A stretch of 64,000 bases of DNA, taken from Pseudomonas benzenivorans. GTDB lineage: Bacteria > Pseudomonadota > Gammaproteobacteria > Pseudomonadales > Pseudomonadaceae. The stretch is from assembly GCF_024397895.1 (NCBI RefSeq), contig NZ_CP073346.1:3906001-3970000 (forward strand). Direction: 5' to 3'. Within the stretch, counting starts at the first letter, position 1; every line of letters begins with the position of its first letter. The notes beneath the pieces were generated by a model. It worked only from the letters and a program-made list of their open reading frames with translations. It was not told where the DNA came from and ran no database searches. Positions 18,366 through 27,652 of this stretch are shown here, piece by piece. Position numbers and translations under genes: made by a program.

Positions 18366-18726
18366 GCTGGGAGCCGCACAGTGCGACGAAACGGGGAAGG
18401 CGCGATCTTATAAGGAAATGACGAGGCGGTGCAATTCGCTCGCGCGGCCAGGCAAGTTGGCGTCGCACCGGGTCATCACGGCAGTGCGGCGCCTGCAATG
18501 CCCATGACGAGCGCCTTGCCCGACTCAGGTCCAGTTGGCTGCGGCGGGGAGCGTGTGGCCGCCGCTGTCCGCTGCAGGCGGCCGGGTAGTGTGCGCGTCA
18601 CGAATCGGCTGGCATTATGCCGGCCGATTCATGACGCGAACCCTGCTGGTGCCGCCTCCCGGCTGCGGCCATAGTCTGCCCTTGCGACCCGACCGGTCGT
18701 CTCGAACAAGAATATGAGGCCAGGCC
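18366..18726. other. gene-free region between divergent argF and oxidoreductase genes
   Basis: No convincing gene. It should contain the promoters of argF (leftward) and of the molybdopterin oxidoreductase (rightward). A TTATAAG element near 18408-18414 (read on the minus strand) is a possible -10 box for argF. The oxidoreductase start has a weak GAGG upstream. I found no clear ArgR half-site here. Confidence 0.4.
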
Positions 18727-20835
18727 ATGAGCAAGACCCTCCACCACCGTGCGTGCCATCTGTGCGAGGCCATTTGTGGCCTGACCATCGAGACCCAGAC
18801 CGAGCCTGACGGGGCCACGCGGATCCTGTCGATCAAGGGCGATGCCCAGGACAGCTTCAGTCGCGGCCATATCTGCCCCAAGGCGGTGGCGCTGCAGGAT
18901 ATCCAGAACGATCCCGAGCGCCTGCGCCAACCCATGCACCGGGTCGGGAGCGAGTGGCAGCCGATTGCCTGGGACGAGGCCTTCGCCCTGGTCGCCGAGC
19001 GCCTCGGCGACATCCAGGCGCGGTGCGGCAAGAACGCGGTGGCGGTGTATCAGGGCAATCCGAGCGTGCACAACTACGGGTTGATGACCCACAGCAACTA
19101 CTTTCTCGGACTGTTGAAGACCCGCAACCGCTTTTCCGCCACCTCGGTCGACCAGTTGCCCCATCACCTGACCAGCCACCTGATGTACGGCCACGGCTTG
19201 CTGATACCGGTGCCCGACATCGATCACACCGACTTCATGCTGATCCTCGGCGGCAATCCGCTGGCTTCGAACGGCAGCATCATGACCGTGCCGGACGTGG
19301 AGAAGCGCCTCAGAGCCATCCAGGCCCGCGGCGGCAAGCTGGTGGTGGTCGATCCGCGGCGCAGCGAGACCGCGGCGATCGCCGACCAGCACCTGTTCGT
19401 GCGCCCCGGCCAGGACGCGGCGCTGCTGCTGGCCCTGCTCAATACCCTGTTCGAGGAGAACCTCGCCCGTGGCAGCCATCTGCCGGTCGAGGGGCTGGAG
19501 GCGGTGCGCCGTGCCATTGTCGGCTTCACCGCCGAGGCCATGGGACCGCGTTGCGGCATTTCGGCGGCGACCATTCGCCAGCTGGCGCGGGATTTCGCCG
19601 CCGCCGACAAGGCCGTGTGCTACGGGCGCATGGGCGTCTCGACCCAGGCCTTCGGCACCCTCTGCCAGTGGCTGGTGCAACTGATCAACCTGGTCACCGG
19701 CAACCTCGACCGCGAAGGGGGTGTGCTGTGCACCGAGCCGGCTGTTGACCTGGTCGCGACGACGTCGGGCGGGCACTTCAACCTCTGGCAAAGCCGGGTG
19801 TCGGGGCTGCCGGAATACGGCGGTGAACTGCCGGTCTCGGCCCTGGCCGAGGAAATGCTCACGGAAGGCGAGGGCCAGGTGCGTGCCCTGGTCACGGTGG
19901 CCGGTAACCCGGTGCTGTCGACACCCAACGGGCGCCAGCTGGAGCAGGCCCTGGAAGGCCTCGAGTTCATGCTCAGCATCGACTTCTACATCAACGAGAC
20001 GACCCGTTACGCCGACCTGATCCTGCCGCCCACCGCGCCGCTGGAGCACGACCATTACGACAGCACCTTCAACCTGTTCGCCGTGCGCAATGTCACCCGC
20101 TTCAACCAGGCGGTGCTGGCCAAGCCGGCGGGCGCGCTGCACGACTGGGAGATCTTCGTCGGCCTGGCCGAAGCCTTTGCGGCGAAGAGCGGCGTGCCGT
20201 TGAAGCCGACCGTGGCGCCGGAGCGGATGATCGACATGGGCCTGCGGGCCGGGCCCTATGGCGACCAGTCTGCGCACAAGCTGTCGCTCGCCGCGCTGCG
20301 CGATCATCCCCATGGCCTGGACCTCGGCGCCCTCAAGCCGAATCTTGCCGCGCGCCTGAACACCTCGACGCAACAGGTGCAGGCCGCACCAGAGGTGCTG
20401 CTGGCGGACCTGCGGCGCTTCGCCGAACACCCGGTCGCAGACGGCGACGGCCTATTGCTGATCGGCCGTCGCCATGTACGCAGCAACAACTCCTGGATGC
20501 ACAATTACCACCGCCTGGTGAAGGGCAAGCCACGTCACCAGCTGCTGATGCACCCGGACGACCTGGCTCGCCGAGGACTGGCGGATGGCCAGCGGGTGTG
20601 CGTGCGTTCGCGGGTCGGCGCTATCGAGGTGGAGGTGGCGGCCAGCGAGGAGATGATGGAAGGGGTGGTCAGTCTGCCCCATGGTTGGGGACACGCCCGC
20701 CCGGGGGTGCAGATGAGCATCGCCAGCGCTCAGCCGGGGGCCAGCGCCAACGACCTGACCGATGAGCGCGTGCTCGATGCGCTGTCCGGCAATGCGGCGC
20801 TGAATGGCGTGGTGGTCGCGGTCAGCGCCGCCTGA
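18727..20835 (+). CDS. molybdopterin-dependent oxidoreductase (formate dehydrogenase/nitrate reductase family)
   Basis: A 702-residue cytoplasmic protein of the DMSO-reductase superfamily. An N-terminal 4Fe-4S site is formed by C10, C13, C17 and C50 (RACHLCEAIC...GHICPKA). Molybdopterin-binding segments include MLILGGNPLASNGS, KLVVVDPRRSETA and the C-terminal LIGRRHVRSNNSWMHNYHRL, typical of the dinucleotide-binding domain. Where formate dehydrogenases carry the metal-ligand Cys/SeCys (around residue 140), this protein reads SVDQLPHHLTSHLMYG without a cysteine. The substrate is therefore unclear. No export signal and no partner subunits are nearby. Confidence 0.82.
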   Translation: MSKTLHHRACHLCEAICGLTIETQTEPDGATRILSIKGDAQDSFSRGHICPKAVALQDIQNDPERLRQPMHRVGSEWQPIAWDEAFALVAERLGDIQARCGKNAVAVYQGNPSVHNYGLMTHSNYFLGLLKTRNRFSATSVDQLPHHLTSHLMYGHGLLIPVPDIDHTDFMLILGGNPLASNGSIMTVPDVEKRLRAIQARGGKLVVVDPRRSETAAIADQHLFVRPGQDAALLLALLNTLFEENLARGSHLPVEGLEAVRRAIVGFTAEAMGPRCGISAATIRQLARDFAAADKAVCYGRMGVSTQAFGTLCQWLVQLINLVTGNLDREGGVLCTEPAVDLVATTSGGHFNLWQSRVSGLPEYGGELPVSALAEEMLTEGEGQVRALVTVAGNPVLSTPNGRQLEQALEGLEFMLSIDFYINETTRYADLILPPTAPLEHDHYDSTFNLFAVRNVTRFNQAVLAKPAGALHDWEIFVGLAEAFAAKSGVPLKPTVAPERMIDMGLRAGPYGDQSAHKLSLAALRDHPHGLDLGALKPNLAARLNTSTQQVQAAPEVLLADLRRFAEHPVADGDGLLLIGRRHVRSNNSWMHNYHRLVKGKPRHQLLMHPDDLARRGLADGQRVCVRSRVGAIEVEVAASEEMMEGVVSLPHGWGHARPGVQMSIASAQPGASANDLTDERVLDALSGNAALNGVVVAVSAA

Positions 20836-20970
20836 TCGGGCGGTACGCATAGCTGCGAGCGGTCCGTCCAAACGGGGTCAGGCAAGGCCGAGCATTGCGC
20901 TCGGCTTTTCGCTACAATGCCGCCACCGTGTCGACCCGTGAGTCGCAAAGTTAAGCCCTGAGGTGCCCCC

Positions 20971-21297
20971 ATGGATATCATCGAAACCATCAAAGAGCAG
21001 ATCGCCAACAACACCGTTCTGCTGTACATGAAAGGCTCGCCGAACGCGCCGCAGTGCGGTTTTTCCTCCCGCGCCGCGCAGGTGGTCATGGCCTGTGGCG
21101 AGAAGTTCGCCTATGTCGACATCCTGCAGAATCCGGAGATTCGCGCCAACCTGCCGAAGTACGCCAACTGGCCGACCTTCCCGCAGCTGTGGGTCGGTGG
21201 TGAGCTGGTTGGCGGCAGCGACATCATGGCCGAGATGTTCGAGAAGGGCGAACTGCAGACCCTGATCAAGAACGCGGTGCAGAAAACCGACGCGTAA
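20971..21297 (+). CDS. grxD: monothiol glutaredoxin GrxD (Grx4)
   Basis: A 108-residue monothiol glutaredoxin with the CGFS active site at C29-S32 (PNAPQCGFSSRAAQ), plus WPTFPQLWVGGELVGGSDI, which binds glutathione. It carries a glutathione-ligated 2Fe-2S cluster and serves iron-sulfur trafficking and iron sensing. It is followed by a strong terminator and the convergent bfrB gene, so it sits within an iron-homeostasis neighbourhood. Confidence 0.96.
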   Translation: MDIIETIKEQIANNTVLLYMKGSPNAPQCGFSSRAAQVVMACGEKFAYVDILQNPEIRANLPKYANWPTFPQLWVGGELVGGSDIMAEMFEKGELQTLIKNAVQKTDA

Positions 21298-21315
21298 TTC
21301 GGCTTTTCAGCAGAG

Positions 21316-21339
21316 AACCCCGCCGCGGCGGGGTTTTTT
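21316..21339 (+). terminator. Rho-independent terminator of grxD
   Basis: The palindromic stem CCCCGCCGCGGCGGGG preceded by AA and followed by six T residues, just after the grxD stop. Confidence 0.9.
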
Positions 21340-21363
21340 GTGCCCGGGTTTTGCCCGGCGCCA

Positions 21364-21390
21364 ACAAAAAACGGGAGCCTGGGCTCCCGT
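21364..21390 (-). terminator. Rho-independent terminator of bfrB
   Basis: On the minus strand ACGGGAGCC, a two-base loop and GGCTCCCGT are followed by a T-run (AAAAAA on the plus strand at the left edge), 20 bases past the bfrB stop. Confidence 0.85.
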
Positions 21391-21410
21391 TTCGTGTTCT
21401 GGGCTGGACC

Positions 21411-21881
21411 CTATTCGTCCATCTGCGATTGCAGGTAGTTTTCCATGCCGATCTTCTCGATCAGGCTGAGCTGGGTCTCCAGCCAGTCGATATGGTCTTC
21501 CTCCGAGCAGAGGATCTCTTCGAGCAGTTCGCGGGTGCAGTAATCACCGATGCTCTCGCAGTAGGCGATGGCCGCCTTCAGGTCGATGTGTGCCTTGTGC
21601 TCGATCTTCAGGTCACACTCGAGCATTTCCTTGGTGTGCTCGCCGATCATGATCTTGCCGTAGTCCTGCAGGTTCGGCAGGCCTTCGAGAAAGAGGATGC
21701 GCTTGATCAGCTTGTCCGCATGCTTCATCTCGTCGATGGACTCGTGATACTCGTGCTCGCCGAGCTTCTTCAGGCCCCAGTCCTCGTACATGCGCGCGTG
21801 CAGGAAGTACTGGTTGATCGCGACCAGCTCATTGCCGAGGATCTTGTTCAGGTGCTGGATGACCTTCTTGTCGCCTTTCAT
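21411..21881 (-). CDS. bfrB: bacterioferritin BfrB
   Basis: A 156-residue ferritin-like subunit that forms 24-mer iron-storage shells with heme. The ferroxidase ligands E18, E51 and H54, and M52, the heme ligand of bacterioferritins, are all present in [15 protein letters not shown] and [13 protein letters not shown]. The sequence closely resembles P. aeruginosa BfrB (ending [11 protein letters not shown]). Start 21881 ([13 protein letters not shown]) matches that family; the upstream frame is AT-rich leader. bfd, encoding the ferredoxin that releases its iron, lies just upstream on the same strand. Confidence 0.95.
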   Translation of the reverse strand: MKGDKKVIQHLNKILGNELVAINQYFLHARMYEDWGLKKLGEHEYHESIDEMKHADKLIKRILFLEGLPNLQDYGKIMIGEHTKEMLECDLKIEHKAHIDLKAAIAYCESIGDYCTRELLEEILCSEEDHIDWLETQLSLIEKIGMENYLQSQMDE

Positions 21882-22034
21882 GTCCGGGTCTGCCTTGCGG
21901 GGAAGTTGATACCCAAGTCTGGGCCGCGCTATAACGGCTGTCAAACCTAAGTATTTGAAATTTATATATAAAAACAAACCTGAATACGAATGTTTTTGCT
22001 CTGCATCCGGCGCCTAAGTAATTGAATTACAGGC

Positions 22035-22062
22035 ATAAAAAAACCGGACTCAGGGTCCGGTT
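22035..22062 (-). terminator. Rho-independent terminator of bfd
   Basis: On the minus strand AACCGGAC and GTCCGGTT pair around five bases and are followed by a T-run (eight A residues on the plus strand), 18 bases after the bfd stop. It separates bfd from bfrB transcription. Confidence 0.85.
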
Positions 22063-22079
22063 CTTCTGCGGCGATTCGA

Positions 22080-22298
22080 TCAGGCGGCAGCGAAGCTGGC
22101 CGGGTAGGCCAGCGCGGCCTGGCTGCTCTGCATTTCGCTCAGGGTTTCACGTACCACCTGCTTGGCCACGCAGGCGCATTTGCCGCACTGGCTGGCCACA
22201 CCCAGGGTGGCGCGGACATCGCGGTAGCTGCAGCAGCCGTCGTAGATGGCTTCGCGGATCTGGCGGTCGGTGACACCTTCGCAGAGGCAGACATACAT
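22080..22298 (-). CDS. bfd: bacterioferritin-associated ferredoxin Bfd
   Basis: A 72-residue 2Fe-2S protein with the four cluster cysteines C4, C6, C38 and C41 (MYVCLCEGV and SQCGKCAC). Bfd docks on BfrB and reduces stored ferric iron so that it is released when iron is scarce. A Fur-like box 44-62 bases upstream fits induction under iron limitation. It has its own terminator before bfrB, allowing opposite control of the two genes. Confidence 0.95.
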   Translation of the reverse strand: MYVCLCEGVTDRQIREAIYDGCCSYRDVRATLGVASQCGKCACVAKQVVRETLSEMQSSQAALAYPASFAAA

Positions 22299-22341
22299 AG
22301 TTTGGGGTCCGTCACATGGCAGTGATTCGATACCTATGGAT

Positions 22342-22360
22342 ACTAATGTTAATGAGAATG
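22342..22360 (-). promoter_or_regulatory. Fur box upstream of bfd
   Basis: ACTAATGTTAATGAGAATG matches about 12 of 19 positions of the Fur consensus GATAATGATAATCATTATC and lies 44-62 bases upstream of the bfd start codon, within an AT-rich patch. Confidence 0.65.
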
Positions 22361-22557
22361 CGTGTCAAACAGACTGGTTGGCTGTTTTTTCCTGAAGCTG
22401 ACGAGCGGTCTGCTGGCCGGCGCCCTGCAGTTCGGCGAGGGGCATGGCGAAGTCTGGCCGGCCAATTGGAAGCAGGGCGCCAGCGGCATGACCGCCTCGC
22501 CAGAAGGGGCATTACCTGACCCAGCATGCCGGCCACCTGCGAGGCGTGCCGGCTCCA
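22361..22557. other. gene-free stretch between bfd and rnt
   Basis: After the Fur box there is no supported gene. Short frames exist on both strands, but none has a ribosome site or recognisable motif. The region ends at the rnt terminator. Confidence 0.4.
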
Positions 22558-22558
22558 C

Positions 22559-22587
22559 AAAGAAACCGGCCTAGGCCGGTTTCTTTT
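22559..22587. terminator. bidirectional terminator downstream of rnt
   Basis: AAAGAAACCGGCC and GGCCGGTTTCTTTT form a long perfect stem with A- and T-runs at both ends, 17 bases past the rnt stop (rnt reads leftward). Confidence 0.85.
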
Positions 22588-22603
22588 AGAGCTCCCTTGG
22601 GGA

Positions 22604-23278
22604 TCAGTCGTCGAACTCCATCCAGCCGCCCATTTCCTTCCAGCGGTTGACGATGCCGCAGAACAGCTCGGCGGTCTTCTCGGTGTCGTAGCGCGCCGAG
22701 TGCGCCTCGCGGCCGTCGAACTCGATGCCGGCGGCCTGACAGGCCTTGGCCAGCACGGTCTGGCCATAGGCGAGGCCGGCCAGGGTGGCGGTGTCGAAGC
22801 TGGAGAAGGGGTGGAAGGGGTTGCGCTTGAGGCCGGTGCGGGTCACCGCGGCATTGAGAAAGCCCAGGTCGAAGCTGCTGTTGTGACCGACCAGGATCGC
22901 CCGCTTGCAGCCGTTGGCCTTCAGCGATTTGCGCAGACCGCGGAAGATCTCGTTGAGCGCATGTTCCTCGCTGACCGCCATGCGCAGGGGGTGATCCAGC
23001 TTGATCCCGGTGAATTCCAGGGCCGCCTGCTCGATGTTGGCGCCCTCGAAGGGCTCGACGCGAAAGAAGTGGGTGTGGTCGGGGTAGAGAAAGCCCTGCT
23101 CGTCCATGCCGATGGTGGTGGCGGCGATCTCCAGCAGGGCGTCGGTGGCACAGTTGAAGCCACCGGTCTCGACATCCACCACCACCGGCAGGTAACCGCG
23201 AAAGCGCGCCGCCATGGGGTGGCGTGAAGCGGATGGAGTGCTGCCGTCGAGCTCGTCTTCGTACAGGTCTTCGCTCAC
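22604..23278 (-). CDS. rnt: ribonuclease T
   Basis: A 224-residue DEDD exoribonuclease that trims the 3' ends of tRNA and other stable RNAs. The metal ligands are visible in [19 protein letters not shown] (D and E), [11 protein letters not shown] (D) and [12 protein letters not shown] (H and D). The GTG start at 23278 overlaps the pyrC stop (GTGA), so translation is coupled to pyrC. Length equals the usual Pseudomonas RNase T. A strong terminator follows. Confidence 0.95.
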   Translation of the reverse strand: MSEDLYEDELDGSTPSASRHPMAARFRGYLPVVVDVETGGFNCATDALLEIAATTIGMDEQGFLYPDHTHFFRVEPFEGANIEQAALEFTGIKLDHPLRMAVSEEHALNEIFRGLRKSLKANGCKRAILVGHNSSFDLGFLNAAVTRTGLKRNPFHPFSSFDTATLAGLAYGQTVLAKACQAAGIEFDGREAHSARYDTEKTAELFCGIVNRWKEMGGWMEFDD

Positions 23279-24321
23279 GCCTGATCCTCCAGCACACGCC
23301 AGCGCAGTTTCTCGCCGGCCCGCAGGGGGATGACGGTCTGCTCGCCGAACGGCAGGCTGGCCGGGACGTCCCACTCCTGGCGCACCAGGGTGATGGTCTC
23401 GCTGTTGCGCGGCAGCCCGTAGAAGTCCGGGCCATGCTGGCTGGCGAAGCCTTGCAGCTTGTCCAGCGCGTTGCGCTGCTCGAAGGCCTCGGCATACAGC
23501 TCGATGGCGGCAAAGGCGGTGTAGCAGCCGGCGCAGCCGCAGGCGGCTTCCTTGGCATGCTTGGCGTGGGGCGCCGAATCGGTGCCGAGGAAGAACTTGC
23601 TGTTGCCGCTGGTGGCGGCGTCGAGCAGGGCTTCCTGGTGCACGTTGCGCTTGAGGATCGGCAGGCAATAGAAGTGCGGGCGGATGCCGCCGACCAGCAT
23701 GTGGTTGCGGTTGTAGAGCAGATGGTGGGCGGTGATGGTGGCGCCGACGTTGCTCGAGGCGGCCTCGACGAACTGCACCGCATCGCGGGTGGTGATGTGT
23801 TCGAACACCACCTTCAGGCTGGGAAAGCGTTCGACCACCCGGGTCAGGTGTTCGTCGATGAAGGCCTTCTCGCGGTCGAACACGTCGATCTCGCTGCGCG
23901 TCACCTCGCCGTGGACCAGCAGCGGCAGGCCGACCTCGGCCATGGCCTCGAGCGCCGGGAAAATCTTGTCGATGCTGGTCACGCCGGAGTCGGAGTTGGT
24001 GGTGGCGCCGGCCGGGTAGAGCTTGGCCGCGTGCACGAAGCCGGAAGCCTTGGCCGTGCGCACGTCGGAGGCCGAGGTCAGGTCGGTGAGGTAGAGCACC
24101 ATCAGCGGTTCGAAGCCACTGCCGGCCGGGCGCGCAGCGAGGATGCGCTGGCGATAGCCCTCGGCTTCGAGGGTGTTGCGCACCGGTGGCACCAAGTTCG
24201 GCATGATGATGGCACGGGCGAAGGTGCGCGCTACGTCGGCCACTGTATGCGGCAACACGGCACCGTCGCGCAGGTGGATGTGCCAGTCGTCGGGGCGCAG
24301 CAGGGTGAGGCGGTCGGTCAT
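23275..24321 (-). CDS. pyrC: dihydroorotase PyrC
   Basis: A 348-residue zinc amidohydrolase that closes carbamoyl aspartate to dihydroorotate in pyrimidine synthesis. [10 protein letters not shown] near the N-terminus holds two metal histidines. [15 protein letters not shown] carries the carboxylated lysine, [14 protein letters not shown] follows, and [10 protein letters not shown] ends the metal site. ATG 24321 matches the E. coli-type N-terminus and length; the longer frame to 24384 is not needed. It is coupled to rnt by a GTGA overlap. Confidence 0.96.
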   Translation of the reverse strand: MTDRLTLLRPDDWHIHLRDGAVLPHTVADVARTFARAIIMPNLVPPVRNTLEAEGYRQRILAARPAGSGFEPLMVLYLTDLTSASDVRTAKASGFVHAAKLYPAGATTNSDSGVTSIDKIFPALEAMAEVGLPLLVHGEVTRSEIDVFDREKAFIDEHLTRVVERFPSLKVVFEHITTRDAVQFVEAASSNVGATITAHHLLYNRNHMLVGGIRPHFYCLPILKRNVHQEALLDAATSGNSKFFLGTDSAPHAKHAKEAACGCAGCYTAFAAIELYAEAFEQRNALDKLQGFASQHGPDFYGLPRNSETITLVRQEWDVPASLPFGEQTVIPLRAGEKLRWRVLEDQA

Positions 24322-24489
24322 GGGGGGGCTTCCGGGCGGGCAAAACGTGGCTGGAATGCTACCGGAAAAGCCCCCGCAGAGCACGCCGGGCAGATGGCAG
24401 GGCGCCGCGGCGCGGACTGTCGGCGCTTAAGTTTTGCCGCAGAGCACCGATACCCCGAGGGAATGCCGTTATTCCCCGTGGAGCCCGCC

Positions 24490-25437
24490 GTGCGCCAGTC
24501 CTACATAAGCCTGTTCAGTCTGTTCGGTACGCTCGTCGGCGTGCTCGCCAGCCTGCCGCTGGCGCCGCCTGTCGCAGCCATTAGCTTCCAGACCCGCCTG
24601 GAGAAGGTCGAATGGCAGGTCGAGGGCGACCAGTTCGAGTGCCGGCTGTCGCAGCCGATCACCGATTTCGGCGCCGGCGAGTTCGTGCGCCGCGCTGGCG
24701 AGCAGGCAATCTTCCGTCTGCATGCGCGCGAGCGCTGGCTCGGCGCCGGCTCGGCCACCTTGCTGGCCGCGGCGGCGCCCTGGCAGCCGGGGCGCGGCGA
24801 TATCCATCTGGGGTCGGTCAGCGTCGCCGCAGGCGAGGTGCCCTTCAACAGCTCCCAGGAGCAGGCCGGGCGCCTGCTCACCGGCTTGCTAGAAGGCCGC
24901 AGCCCGCTGGTGCGTCACCGCACCGTGCAGGGCGGCGAGCGGCTGGAGGTGCGCCTGCTGCCGGCCAGGTTCCAGAAGGCCTACAGCGACTACCTGGGCT
25001 GTACCGCCAAGCTGCTGCCGGTGAATTTCGAGCAGGTACGCCAGACCCAGGTCGGCTTTCCGGGCGGCGGCGTCGACCTGGAGCCGTTGGCCCAGGCCAA
25101 GCTCGACATTATCCTGACCTTTCTCAAGGCCGACCCCAGCGTCAATCGCATCCAGATCGACGGTCACGCCGACAACAGCGGCAACCGCTTGAGCAATCGC
25201 GACCTGTCGCGCCGCCGTGCCCTGGCTGTGATGGAGTACTTCAAAGCCAACGGCGTGCCGGCGGAGCAGATCACCCTGCGTTTTCATGGCGAACGCTATC
25301 CCATGGTGCCGAACACCAGCGAGGCCAACCGGTCGAAGAATCGTCGGGTCAGTATTCGCCTGGATCGGGTGGCGGAGGCGCCCGCCGAAGCACCGGCGTC
25401 CGAGGCTCCGGCAGCGTCCCCGGCCGCCGCGTCCTGA
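24490..25437 (+). CDS. motY: flagellar motor-associated protein MotY (OmpA-like)
   Basis: A protein of about 315 residues: a signal peptide (ending near PLAPPVAA), an N-terminal domain of the MotY type (FQTRLEKVEWQVEGDQFECR) and a C-terminal OmpA-like peptidoglycan-binding domain (IQIDGHADNSGNRLSNRDLS, then NRSKNRRVSIRL). MotY forms part of the periplasmic ring that anchors the stator in polar flagella. GTG 24490 is chosen because GGAG lies six bases before it; ATG 24463 is possible but its ribosome site is too close. The Ala/Pro tail is low complexity. Pseudomonas genomes place motY next to argG and pyrC, as I recall. Confidence 0.85.
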   Translation: MRQSYISLFSLFGTLVGVLASLPLAPPVAAISFQTRLEKVEWQVEGDQFECRLSQPITDFGAGEFVRRAGEQAIFRLHARERWLGAGSATLLAAAAPWQPGRGDIHLGSVSVAAGEVPFNSSQEQAGRLLTGLLEGRSPLVRHRTVQGGERLEVRLLPARFQKAYSDYLGCTAKLLPVNFEQVRQTQVGFPGGGVDLEPLAQAKLDIILTFLKADPSVNRIQIDGHADNSGNRLSNRDLSRRRALAVMEYFKANGVPAEQITLRFHGERYPMVPNTSEANRSKNRRVSIRLDRVAEAPAEAPASEAPAASPAAAS

Positions 25438-25450
25438 GCGCTGAATCGGG

Positions 25451-25513
25451 TGTCGCCCGGTTGCAAGAAGCTGTCGCTTCATCGTCACAAGCTGTCGCGC
25501 CCCTGTAAATTGG
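25451..25513 (+). promoter_or_regulatory. three tandem ArgR-like half-sites upstream of argG
   Basis: TGTCGC occurs at 25451, 25472 and 25493, exactly 21 bases apart. The first and third are followed by eight bases and AA, matching the Pseudomonas ArgR half-site TGTCGC-N8-AA-N5; the second has CA at that place. The array ends 54 bases before the argG start. Confidence 0.7.
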
Positions 25514-25567
25514 CCGCCAGGGTCAGTAGAATCACGGGTTTTCGTACAACCCCGTGGAGTTGATGGC

Positions 25568-26785
25568 ATGGCCGACGTAAACAAGGTAGTCCTGGCGTAT
25601 TCCGGTGGCCTGGACACTTCGGTGATCCTCAAGTGGCTGCAAGATACCTATAACTGCGAAGTGGTGACCTTCACCGCGGACCTCGGCCAGGGGGAAGAAG
25701 TCGAGCCGGCGCGCGCCAAGGCCCAGGCCATGGGCGTCAAGGAAATCTACATCGACGACCTGCGTGAAGAGTTCGTGCGTGACTTCGTCTACCCGATGTT
25801 CCGCGCCAACACCGTCTATGAAGGCGAGTACCTGCTGGGCACCTCCATCGCCCGCCCGCTGATCGCCAAGCGCCTGATCGAAATCGCCAACGAAACCGGT
25901 GCCGATGCCATCTCCCATGGCGCCACCGGCAAGGGTAACGACCAGGTGCGTTTCGAGCTGGGCGCCTACGCGCTCAAGCCGGGCGTCAAGGTCATCGCCC
26001 CCTGGCGCGAGTGGGACCTGATGTCCCGCGAGAAGCTGATGGACTATGCGGCGAAGCACGAGATCCCGATCGAGCGTCATGGCAAGAAGAAGTCGCCGTA
26101 CTCCATGGATGCCAACCTGCTGCACATCTCCTATGAAGGCGGCGTGCTGGAAGACACCTGGACCGAGCACGAAGAGGACATGTGGCGTTGGACCAAATCG
26201 CCGGAAGCGGCGCCGGATACCCCGACCTACATCGAGCTGACCTACCGCGCCGGCGACATCGTCGCCATCGATGGCAAGGACTTGAGCCCGGCCACCGTGC
26301 TGGCCGAACTGAACCGCATCGGCGGCGAGAACGGCATCGGCCGGCTGGACATCGTCGAGAACCGCTTCGTCGGCATGAAGTCGCGTGGCTGCTACGAGAC
26401 CCCCGGCGGCACCATCATGCTCAGGGCTCACCGTGCCATCGAGTCGATCACTCTCGACCGCGAAGTGGCCCACCTGAAAGACGAGCTGATGCCCAAGTAC
26501 GCCAGCCTGATCTATAACGGCTTCTGGTGGAGCCCGGAGCGCGTCATGCTGCAGCAGATGATCGACGCGTCCCAGGCCAGCGTGAACGGCGTAGTGCGCC
26601 TGAAGCTGTACAAGGGCAACGTTGTGGTGGTTGGACGCAAGTCCGACGATTCGCTGTTCGACGCCAACATCGCCACCTTCGAGGATGATGCCGGCGCCTA
26701 CAATCAGCAGGATGCGGCGGGCTTCATCAAGCTCAATGCGCTGCGCATGCGTATCGCCGCCAACAAAGGGCGTACGCTGTTGTAA
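25568..26785 (+). CDS. argG: argininosuccinate synthase ArgG
   Basis: A 405-residue ATP-dependent enzyme joining citrulline and aspartate, the step after ArgF. The N-terminal pyrophosphatase loop is [32 protein letters not shown] and the [14 protein letters not shown] loop are the citrulline/aspartate-binding regions. GGAG lies upstream of ATG 25568. Three ArgR-like half-sites upstream suggest arginine control. A hairpin follows the stop. Confidence 0.97.
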   Translation: MADVNKVVLAYSGGLDTSVILKWLQDTYNCEVVTFTADLGQGEEVEPARAKAQAMGVKEIYIDDLREEFVRDFVYPMFRANTVYEGEYLLGTSIARPLIAKRLIEIANETGADAISHGATGKGNDQVRFELGAYALKPGVKVIAPWREWDLMSREKLMDYAAKHEIPIERHGKKKSPYSMDANLLHISYEGGVLEDTWTEHEEDMWRWTKSPEAAPDTPTYIELTYRAGDIVAIDGKDLSPATVLAELNRIGGENGIGRLDIVENRFVGMKSRGCYETPGGTIMLRAHRAIESITLDREVAHLKDELMPKYASLIYNGFWWSPERVMLQQMIDASQASVNGVVRLKLYKGNVVVVGRKSDDSLFDANIATFEDDAGAYNQQDAAGFIKLNALRMRIAANKGRTLL

Positions 26786-26824
26786 AGGCGGGTGCGCCAA
26801 GGCCCGTGTTGGCCTGACGTCAAA

Positions 26825-26848
26825 CAACCCCGGCCTGTGCCGGGGTTG
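26825..26848 (+). terminator. terminator after argG
   Basis: CAACCCCGGC, four-base loop, GCCGGGGTTG followed by TGCTTTCT: a stable stem with a moderate T stretch between argG and gloA. Confidence 0.7.
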
Positions 26849-26893
26849 TGCTTTCTACGCCGCCACAAGCGGCACGGAATGAGGAGAATCTCG

Positions 26894-27286
26894 ATGAGAC
26901 TGCTGCACACCATGCTGCGTGTCGGCGACCTGGACAAGTCCATCGCCTTCTATACCGAAGTGCTGGGCATGACCCTGTTGCGGCGCAAGGACTACCCGGA
27001 CGGCCAGTTCACCCTGGCCTTCATCGGCTATGGCGATGAAGCGCACAACAGCGTGATCGAGCTGACCCAGAACTGGGGCGTGGACAGCTACGAGCTGGGC
27101 ACTGGCTATGGCCACATCGCCCTGGAGGTGGAGGATGTCTACAAGGCCTGCGAGGACATCCGCGCCCGCGGTGGCAAGATCGCCCGCGAGCCGGGGCCGA
27201 TGAAGCACGGCAGCAGCATCCTGGCCTTCGTCGAGGACCCGGATGGCTACAGGATCGAGTTGCTGTCACCGTCGCGCAGCGATTGA
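26894..27286 (+). CDS. gloA: lactoylglutathione lyase (glyoxalase I) GloA
   Basis: A 130-residue metalloenzyme that converts the methylglyoxal-glutathione hemithioacetal to lactoylglutathione. The metal ligands H5, E56, H74 and E122 fall exactly where the short, nickel-type E. coli enzyme has them. There is no insertion typical of the longer zinc-type enzymes. ATG 26894 is preceded by GAGGAGAATC. A terminator follows at 27309-27335. Confidence 0.95.
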   Translation: MRLLHTMLRVGDLDKSIAFYTEVLGMTLLRRKDYPDGQFTLAFIGYGDEAHNSVIELTQNWGVDSYELGTGYGHIALEVEDVYKACEDIRARGGKIAREPGPMKHGSSILAFVEDPDGYRIELLSPSRSD

Positions 27287-27308
27287 GGCAACGGCGCGTC
27301 AGGAATGT

Positions 27309-27335
27309 AAAAAGCCCCGCATCGCGGGGCTTTTT
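27309..27335. terminator. bidirectional terminator between gloA and the convergent small gene
   Basis: AAAAAGCCCCGC, three-base loop, GCGGGGCTTTTT: a perfect stem with A- and T-runs, between convergent genes. Confidence 0.9.
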
Positions 27336-27359
27336 CGTGTTCGGTGTCTGGCCTGGCCA

Positions 27360-27539
27360 CTACAGGTCGAAATCGTATTCGGCCAGTTGTTTATGCAGGC
27401 GTCGCTCCTCGAGGAAATTGTCGATGATGCGCCGTTTGGTCAGGTTGGTCTTGGCGACCTCAACGGGGGCTTCGGCATCGTCCGAATCTTCTGCGACGAA
27501 ATCGTCGTCGAGCTCGAGGTCTTCTTTGGCAGTGCTCAT
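27360..27539 (-). CDS. small acidic protein of unknown function (59 residues)
   Basis: A short gene encoding 59 residues. The N-terminal half is very acidic (ELDDDFVAEDSDDAEAP). The C-terminal half is a basic-then-acidic helix, TKRRIIDNFLEERRLHKQL, ending AEYDFDL. No membrane segment or known motif is present. It has an ATG start with GGAG-like AGTGAAAGC sequence upstream and ends in the shared terminator, and this tail resembles small conserved Pseudomonas proteins I have seen unannotated. A role in binding a basic protein or RNA partner is only speculation. Confidence 0.65.
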   Translation of the reverse strand: MSTAKEDLELDDDFVAEDSDDAEAPVEVAKTNLTKRRIIDNFLEERRLHKQLAEYDFDL

Positions 27540-27652
27540 GGGCTTTCACTCCAGCTTGGCTACGGGGGGCCATTTGCGCACCTTATAGCGGCAAAACCGG
27601 GGCGGGTAAAAAAGATTTTTTCAATCAGCAGGTGTGATTTTTCACTGAAAGC

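Noticed and set aside
18366..18500. An ArgR operator for argF
   Set aside because: Only a weak CGTCGC match without the AA at the right spacing and without a second phased half-site.
23224..24462. A long plus-strand frame upstream of motY
   Set aside because: It covers pyrC and rnt on the opposite strand. The real protein starts at about 24490 with signal peptide and ribosome site.
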